Assembly (NCBI GenBank): GCA_937920335.1
Contig: CALGUT010000305.1
Coordinates: forward strand, 1-5,115
Direction of reading: 5' to 3'
Source of the DNA: an uncultured Opitutales bacterium
GTDB lineage: Bacteria; Verrucomicrobiota; Verrucomicrobiia; Opitutales; UBA2995
Length of the DNA: 5,115 nucleotides
The notes beneath the pieces are model-generated. The model was given only the letters and a program-made list of their open reading frames with translations. It had not been told where the DNA came from and ran no database searches. Positions 1-5,115 of the stretch are shown here, one piece after another. The position numbers and the translations under genes are program-made. How positions within the stretch are numbered: the first letter of the stretch is position 1; each line of letters begins with the position of its first letter.

Positions 1-110
1 TAGCCTTGTGATTATCTTGGTCTACAACTTCCTGATACCGTAACGCTGCGAAGTGCTACTGAACTCCAGGTATCTAATAAGACTTTGGCTAAAGCGCTGA
101 ATGAAACCAA
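1..110. other. Region downstream of gltD, no supported gene
   Basis: No reading frame here has a credible start and a recognisable product. On the minus strand there is no ATG or GTG. On the plus strand one frame is open from the edge to a TAA at 41-43 and reads as a short hydrophobic tail (SLVIILVYNFLIP). It could be the end of a convergent gene, but 13 residues are too few to judge. Another plus-strand frame runs from base 4 to a TAA at 124-126 but is preceded by an in-frame TAG at 1-3 and has no ATG or GTG. I see no GC-rich hairpin followed by a T run that would serve as the gltBD terminator, so transcription may end further left. Confidence 0.4.
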
Positions 111-1601
111 CTACCTGGGCAGGTAACTCTTCCCCATTAGGTAAGCATCGACAGCTTGAGCGGCTCCACGACCTTCATTGATGGCCCATACGATCAAGCT
201 TTGGCCGCGACGGGCATCACCCGCAGCAAAAACACCATCGACGTTGGTCTGATATTTACCGTATTCAGCATTCGCATTCGAACGAGGATCCTTGTCTACG
301 CCGAGTTGATTGAGCACGCCGCCCTCAGGTCCCATAAAACCCATAGCGAGCAGAACCAGGTCTGCCTTAAGGATTTTTTCACTACCAGGAACATCGACCG
401 GGATCATACGCCCGTCCTCCTGGCGCTGCCACTCAATCTTGCAGGTGTGAATCTCTGTTACATTTCCATCTGCGTCGCCCACGAACTTCTTCGTGGTCAC
501 TAAATAATCGCGAGGATCTTCTCCCTGGATCGCTATCGCTTCTTCCTGACCATAATCTACCTTGAGAACCCGCGCATATTGCGGCCAAGGATTCCCAGCA
601 GTACGTGAATTCGCTGGTTGAGGCATGATCTCCAGTTGCTGAACATGCTCACATCCGTGGCGCAATGACGTACCCACACAGTCGGTACCCGTGTCTCCAC
701 CACCGATTACGATGACGTGTTTATCTTTAGCGGAAATATAATTCCCGTCCTCATGGTTACTATCCAAAAGGCTCTTGGTATTCGCGCCTAAAAACTCCAT
801 GGCGAAATGGACGCCTTTGAGCTCACGGCCCTCTACCGGGAGATCACGGGGAACCGTCGCACCTGTGCAGATAACAACCGTGTCAAAATCGTCTTTCAAC
901 TTATCAGCTGTGATATCTTTACCGATTTCTGTATTACACACGAACATAATGCCCTCGTCTTGCAAAAGCTTGATGCGACGCTCTACCACATGCTTTTCAA
1001 GCTTCATGTTCGGAATACCATACATCAACAACCCACCTGGCCGGTCGGCACGTTCATATACAGTGACCGTATGCCCCGCTTGATTTAACTGAGCCGCGCA
1101 GGCGAGTCCAGCCGGCCCTGATCCGATCACGGCTGCTGTTTTTCCAGTCCGTTCTTTAGGTGGATGGGCTTCCACCCATCCCATTTCAAAACCGCGATCG
1201 ATAATCGCAACTTCGTGGTGCTTAATGGTTACCGGCGGAGATGTAATTCCAAGCACGCAAGAGCTTTCGCAAGGAGCGGGACAAACTCGACCCGTAAACT
1301 CGGGGAAGTTATTGGTCTTTAGCAGTCGATCCAAAGCATCTTTCCACAATCCTCTGTAAACCAGGTCGTTCCACTCCGGGATCAAGTTGTTGACCGGGCA
1401 TCCTGCAATGCCTTGTCCTTGGCTTGATTCAGCGGCCATACAGAAAGGCACACCACAATCCATGCAACGTGAAGCCTGCGATTGGATATCGCTCACAGCC
1501 ATGTCTGTATGCACTTCTTTCCAGTCACCCACACGCAACACCGGATCGCGATCGGCAGGAAGGTTTCTATTGATGTTTAAAAATCCAGTCGGGTTTCCCA
1601 T
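111..1601 (-). CDS. gltD: Glutamate synthase small (beta) subunit, FAD/iron-sulfur NAD(P)H oxidoreductase
   Basis: Electron-input subunit of cytosolic GOGAT: it oxidises NADH or NADPH at FAD and sends electrons through 4Fe-4S clusters to the FMN of GltB. At 496 residues it is a normal full length. The start MGNPTGFL is the usual GltD N-terminus, so this ATG is preferred although no Shine-Dalgarno precedes it. N-terminal cluster cysteines: Cys46, Cys49, Cys54 and Cys68, then Cys107, Cys111 and Cys115 (CPAPCESSC). FAD-binding GSGPAG lies at 160-165 with Glu183 closing the second strand. The nucleotide-binding motif GGGDTG is at 300-305, followed by LEIMPQP at 323-329. The second FAD motif is VFAAGD at 457-462, followed by RRGQSLIVWAINEGR. 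The segment after GGGDTG lacks the paired arginines of enterobacterial GltD, which suggests NADH use (inference). It lies directly downstream of gltB and is almost certainly co-transcribed. Related subunits occur in dihydropyrimidine dehydrogenase and NfnB-like enzymes, but the gltB neighbour settles the identity. Confidence 0.97.
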   Translation of the reverse strand: MGNPTGFLNINRNLPADRDPVLRVGDWKEVHTDMAVSDIQSQASRCMDCGVPFCMAAESSQGQGIAGCPVNNLIPEWNDLVYRGLWKDALDRLLKTNNFPEFTGRVCPAPCESSCVLGITSPPVTIKHHEVAIIDRGFEMGWVEAHPPKERTGKTAAVIGSGPAGLACAAQLNQAGHTVTVYERADRPGGLLMYGIPNMKLEKHVVERRIKLLQDEGIMFVCNTEIGKDITADKLKDDFDTVVICTGATVPRDLPVEGRELKGVHFAMEFLGANTKSLLDSNHEDGNYISAKDKHVIVIGGGDTGTDCVGTSLRHGCEHVQQLEIMPQPANSRTAGNPWPQYARVLKVDYGQEEAIAIQGEDPRDYLVTTKKFVGDADGNVTEIHTCKIEWQRQEDGRMIPVDVPGSEKILKADLVLLAMGFMGPEGGVLNQLGVDKDPRSNANAEYGKYQTNVDGVFAAGDARRGQSLIVWAINEGRGAAQAVDAYLMGKSYLPR

Positions 1602-1635
1602 ATCTTAAAATAATTATCAGTTTCGTTTAACGGTG
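1602..1635 (-). other. gltB-gltD intergenic spacer without a Shine-Dalgarno site
   Basis: These 34 bases separate the gltB TAA from the gltD ATG. Read on the coding strand, the half next to the start is nearly all A and T (ATAATTATTTTAAGAT ends at the ATG), with no GGAGG, GGAG or GAGG at any spacing. The only purine run is a weak AAG. No terminator-like hairpin is present, so a single gltBD transcript is the simplest reading. Translation of gltD may depend on an unstructured A/T-rich leader or on ribosomes arriving from gltB; this is inference. Confidence 0.6.
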
Positions 1636-4600
1636 TTACTTGGCAGCTAGTTGGCGGAGGTGCATATCGAACGCCTCAACCGCGATATAGTAGTCATTGT
1701 CGAATTTCTTCGTAGCGCGGACTTCAGCCATGTATTTCAACATGCGTTCATAATCAACCGGCATCACCTTTACGAACTTGCCTAGTTGATTATCCCAGTC
1801 GTCGAGAATTTCTTGAGCCACATCCGACTTCGTGTTGGCAAGGTGCTTCTCAATCAGTGACCTCAGGTCCTGCTGATCTTCGAAATTATCAACACTGACC
1901 AGCTTCACCATTTCCATGTTGCAGCGCGTACTGAAATCTCCGTTGCGATCATATACATAGGCTACGCCGCCGGACATACCAGCGGCAAAATTACGACCTG
2001 TTTCACCAAGTATCACCGCTTTGCCTCCTGTCATGTATTCACAACCATGGTCTCCGACACCTTCAACCACGGCTGTTACTCCTGAATTTCTGACGCAAAA
2101 ACGTTCACCAGCAATTCCCCGAATAAAGGCCTCACCACTGGTGCCACCGAAAAACGCAACATTCCCGATGATAATATTCTCGCGAGCTTCAAACGGAGCA
2201 TCACGGTCTGGATACACAACGAGTGTTCCTCCGGATAAACCCTTTCCAAAATAGTCGTTGGAATCGCCTTCAAGTTCAAAGCGAACCCCCTTTGCCGTAA
2301 AACAGCCAAAACTTTGACCTGCAGCGCCGCGGAATTTCACGTCGATTGTTCCATCAGGAAGTCCATCGTCTTTGTAGTGCTTCGAAATTTCATTCGAGAG
2401 CATAGCCCCGACCGTCCGATCTGTATTTACGATCGGATAACTGAGCTTAACTTTTTCGCAATCCGCCAGAGCAACCGCAGCATCCTTAATGAGTTTCCTG
2501 TCTACGATGTCATGGATGAGATGCTCCTGCTGGATACTTTGATAAAGCTTGTCTCCCTTCTTACGGGGTTCTTCCTTAAACAGAATCGGATCCAGATTCA
2601 GGTTCTTGTATTTCCAGTGATCAATATTATCGCGGAACTTTAGATTCTGAGTCTGACCGACCATTTCATTGATCGTTCTGTATCCAAGCTCGGCCATAAT
2701 CTCGCGAAGCCCTTCCACCATAAAAGTGAAGAAGTTAATGACGTGATCTACCTTACCTTTGTAGCGTGCTCGCAACTCACGATTTTGAGTAGCAATGCCA
2801 ACCGGACAGGTATTCAAATGACACTTACGCATCATAATGCACCCTTCAACGATCAAAGCTGCCGTTGCAACGCCCCACTCTTCCGCTCCTAATAACGTAG
2901 CAATCGCCAAGTCACGTGGAGTCTTAAGCTGACCATCCGTTTGAACGACAATCCGGTTTCTCAATCTATTCCGAACCAACGTTTGGTGAGTCTCTGACAG
3001 TCCTAACTCCCATGGGAGCCCCGCATGCTTGATTGAACTGAGCGGCGAGGCTCCGGTTCCACCATCGTGTCCCGCAATCAGAACAACGTCCGCATAACCT
3101 TTACAGACCCCTGCAGCGATCGTTCCAACGCCCGCTTCGGAAACCAGCTTAACGTTAACCCGCGCCTTCCGATTGGAGTTCTTAAGGTCATAAATCAACT
3201 GAGCCAAATCCTCGATTGAATAAATGTCGTGGTGAGGCGGTGGTGAAATCAATCCCACTCCGGGAGTTGAACCCCGAACCTTACCGATCCAGGCATCTAC
3301 CTTGTGTCCCGGTAATTGTCCGCCTTCACCGGGCTTTGCACCTTGAGCCATCTTGATCTGAAGCTCGTCGGCATTTGCCAAATAGTAAGAAGTTACGCCA
3401 AACCGTCCGGAGGCGACTTGCTTAATGCGGGACATGGCAAGATCCCCGTTTTCATCCGGCGTAAACCGGATAGGATCTTCTCCCCCCTCTCCGCTGTTAC
3501 TCTTACCGCCGATGCGGTTCATAGCCTTCGCCAAAGTCGTGTGCGCTTCCCATGAAATGGATCCAAATGACATCGCACCCGTCGCAAACCGTTTGAATAT
3601 ATTTTCAGCGGACTCAACTTCTTCCAGAGGCACTGCCGTCCTCCCTTCAGAGTTGAACTCCATAAGTCCACGCAGCGTAAAAGCTTCTCGAGATTGGTCA
3701 TTGACCGTCCTCGCATATTCATCGAACAACTTACGATCGTTTGTAGCTGTCGATTGCTGAAGCAGGCGAATGGTCGTCGGATTAAACAGGTGCCTCTCTC
3801 CGCCCAGTCTCCAAGCATAATCCCCACCTGAATCAAGGACATTACTCTCCACCAGATTGTCTTCGAGGGGGAAACCATCTCGATGTTTCAGCAGCGCTTC
3901 GTGAGCAATTTCATCTAGCCCAAGGCCTTCGATTCTACTGACCGTTCCCGTGAAATATTTATTTACGACCGCCTTGCTGATTCCAAGAGCCTCAAAGATC
4001 TGAGCTCCCTGGTAGGACTGCAGCGTTGAAATTCCCATCTTTGAGAAGATCTTCAGAAGACCACTATTTACAGCCTTTGTATAACGATAGAAGACTTCGT
4101 CATTCGTGAGTAACGGGTCAATCACACCTTGATCCTTAAGGTCTTCCAGGGTGCGAATAGCCAGGTAAGGATTCACAGCTGAAGCACCGTATCCGATCAC
4201 CGTTGCAAAATGATGGGTTTCACGAATATCACCAGCTTCCACCACCAAGTCTGCTTTTGCACGAAGACCGGCCCTGATCAAGTAATGGTGTACAGCTCCA
4301 GTGGCCAACAAGGACGGAATTGCCGCGTGATCGCTATCAACTCCACGATCCGTCAAGATGATGATCGAAAATCCATCAATTACTGCATCTTTAGAATACC
4401 GACAAATACGATCCAAGGCCGCCTTCAACGATCCAGGCTTACCATCGGCCCTAAAGACGCACTCAATGCTTTTGGCCTGAAAATGGTCATGATCAATATA
4501 GCGAATCTTTTGTAGCTCCTCATTCGATAATACGGGCTGAGTCAGCTCCACCTTATGGCAATGACGAGGTGACTCATCCAGAAGGTTCAACGATCCACCC

Positions 4601-5115
4601 ATGTAACTCCGCAAAGACATGACCATTTCCTCCCGGATAGGATCAATCGGTGGATTCGTTACCTGAGCAAAGAGTTGTTTGAAATAGTTAGAAAGCTGCT
4701 GTGGCCTATCTGATAAAACCGCTAACGGATTATCGGCCCCCATGGAACCCAGTGGTTCCTTTGCCGTTCCGACCATCTGCTTAAATATAATATTTAAATC
4801 CTCGACCGTATAGCCGAATGCTTTCTGACGTTTTATAAGGGAGCGCTCTTTCGAATGTCTACGTTCCTGCGCTGGAATCGGTAGTTCACCGATCTTGATT
4901 TTATTTCCAGCAAGCCATTCCTCGTAAGGCTGGCGCGAGCAAATCTCAGATTTGACCTCGTCGTCCGAAATAATACGTCCCTGCTCCAGATCAGCGATGA
5001 AGATCTTCCCTGGCTGCAGACGGCCTTTCTTAACGACACGTGCAGGATCAACGGTCAGTGAACCCGTCTCAGAACCCATGATGACCATATCGTCATCGGT
5101 TACCAGATACCGTGA
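1636..5115 (-). CDS. gltB: Glutamate synthase large (alpha) subunit, N-terminus cut by the window edge
   Basis: Cytosolic GOGAT subunit that hydrolyses glutamine and uses the ammonia to convert 2-oxoglutarate to glutamate, with electrons from GltD. The frame stays open to base 5115: nine codons (SRYLVTDDD) precede the ATG at 5086-5088 and match the end of the GltB glutaminase domain. That ATG is therefore internal, and I infer that about 350-400 residues, including the catalytic Cys, are missing. Numbering visible residues from the edge: end of the amidotransferase domain to about 50; central domain about 80-440; FMN synthase barrel about 490-870; C-terminal Gly-rich beta-helix (GXGXG) domain about 890-1080. 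Seen in the barrel: SNSGEGGED at 539-547, PGEGGQLPGHK at 595-605, SPPPHHDIYS from 624, GHDGGTGASP at 682-691, and the 3Fe-4S ligands Cys759, Cys765 and Cys770 (C-x5-C-x4-C). It ends in TAA, 34 bases before gltD. No frameshift or lost motif is visible. The family assignment is very secure. Confidence 0.97.
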   Translation of the reverse strand, partial: SRYLVTDDDMVIMGSETGSLTVDPARVVKKGRLQPGKIFIADLEQGRIISDDEVKSEICSRQPYEEWLAGNKIKIGELPIPAQERRHSKERSLIKRQKAFGYTVEDLNIIFKQMVGTAKEPLGSMGADNPLAVLSDRPQQLSNYFKQLFAQVTNPPIDPIREEMVMSLRSYMGGSLNLLDESPRHCHKVELTQPVLSNEELQKIRYIDHDHFQAKSIECVFRADGKPGSLKAALDRICRYSKDAVIDGFSIIILTDRGVDSDHAAIPSLLATGAVHHYLIRAGLRAKADLVVEAGDIRETHHFATVIGYGASAVNPYLAIRTLEDLKDQGVIDPLLTNDEVFYRYTKAVNSGLLKIFSKMGISTLQSYQGAQIFEALGISKAVVNKYFTGTVSRIEGLGLDEIAHEALLKHRDGFPLEDNLVESNVLDSGGDYAWRLGGERHLFNPTTIRLLQQSTATNDRKLFDEYARTVNDQSREAFTLRGLMEFNSEGRTAVPLEEVESAENIFKRFATGAMSFGSISWEAHTTLAKAMNRIGGKSNSGEGGEDPIRFTPDENGDLAMSRIKQVASGRFGVTSYYLANADELQIKMAQGAKPGEGGQLPGHKVDAWIGKVRGSTPGVGLISPPPHHDIYSIEDLAQLIYDLKNSNRKARVNVKLVSEAGVGTIAAGVCKGYADVVLIAGHDGGTGASPLSSIKHAGLPWELGLSETHQTLVRNRLRNRIVVQTDGQLKTPRDLAIATLLGAEEWGVATAALIVEGCIMMRKCHLNTCPVGIATQNRELRARYKGKVDHVINFFTFMVEGLREIMAELGYRTINEMVGQTQNLKFRDNIDHWKYKNLNLDPILFKEEPRKKGDKLYQSIQQEHLIHDIVDRKLIKDAAVALADCEKVKLSYPIVNTDRTVGAMLSNEISKHYKDDGLPDGTIDVKFRGAAGQSFGCFTAKGVRFELEGDSNDYFGKGLSGGTLVVYPDRDAPFEARENIIIGNVAFFGGTSGEAFIRGIAGERFCVRNSGVTAVVEGVGDHGCEYMTGGKAVILGETGRNFAAGMSGGVAYVYDRNGDFSTRCNMEMVKLVSVDNFEDQQDLRSLIEKHLANTKSDVAQEILDDWDNQLGKFVKVMPVDYERMLKYMAEVRATKKFDNDYYIAVEAFDMHLRQLAAK

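Noticed and set aside
30..75. GATACC at 34-39 and GGTATC at 69-74 as a terminator stem
   Set aside because: The stem is only 6 bp with a 29-base loop, does not extend outward, and is not followed by a U-rich tract on the gltD transcript.
156..1608. Several plus-strand open frames of 73-115 codons opposite gltD
   Set aside because: They lie antisense to a strongly conserved coding frame, have no recognisable domains, and are expected as shadows of its codon pattern.
1602..1635. An A/T-rich self-complementary stretch (ATAATTAT) in the gltB-gltD spacer as a possible operator or internal promoter
   Set aside because: It is eight bases of pure A/T that would arise easily by chance, with no recognisable -35/-10 pair at proper spacing.
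2021..4515. Plus-strand open frames of 77-111 codons opposite gltB
   Set aside because: All are fully covered by conserved gltB sequence, lack family resemblance and show low-quality composition; treated as shadows.
2076..5051. Minus-strand frames of 72-119 codons in another frame within gltB (at 2076-2309, 3519-3878 and 4833-5051)
   Set aside because: They are alternative-frame readings of well-conserved GltB domains with no independent evidence of translation.
1..5115. Mobile elements, CRISPR arrays, tRNA or other RNA genes
   Set aside because: Two conserved metabolic genes fill nearly the whole window; I saw no direct-repeat array, terminal inverted repeats, transposase motifs or tRNA-like cloverleaf in the short non-coding parts.

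Overview
The window holds one ordinary bacterial locus: the two subunits of glutamate synthase (GOGAT), both on the minus strand in the order gltB then gltD. The large-subunit gene gltB enters across the right edge. Only its last 1159 codons are inside, so the promoter, the true start and most of the glutaminase domain lie beyond base 5115. gltD is complete (496 codons) and begins 34 bases after the gltB stop codon. The 110 bases to the left of gltD hold no gene I can support and no convincing terminator.

The two proteins form one enzyme. GltB releases ammonia from glutamine, channels it to an FMN/3Fe-4S synthase site and reductively aminates 2-oxoglutarate, giving two glutamates per cycle. 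GltD takes electrons from a reduced nicotinamide nucleotide through FAD and passes them through iron-sulfur clusters to the FMN of GltB. With glutamine synthetase this forms the GS-GOGAT route of ammonium assimilation. All recognisable cofactor motifs are present and both frames are open throughout, so the visible part looks functional.

The genes are bacterial in form: separate subunits, no introns, a short intergenic gap and moderate base composition. I cannot name the organism. From family memory, both subunits look closer to the class that includes plant and fungal NADH-GOGAT than to the enterobacterial or Azospirillum NADPH type, especially in the nucleotide-binding part of GltD. The gltD start lacks a Shine-Dalgarno sequence, which would fit a lineage that uses such sites sparingly, but one gene is weak evidence.

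I looked for an undescribed system and found none. The points worth a second look are modest: the predicted nucleotide preference, the missing ferredoxin-type loop, the leaderless-looking gltD start, and unexplained short frames and a small palindrome at the left edge.
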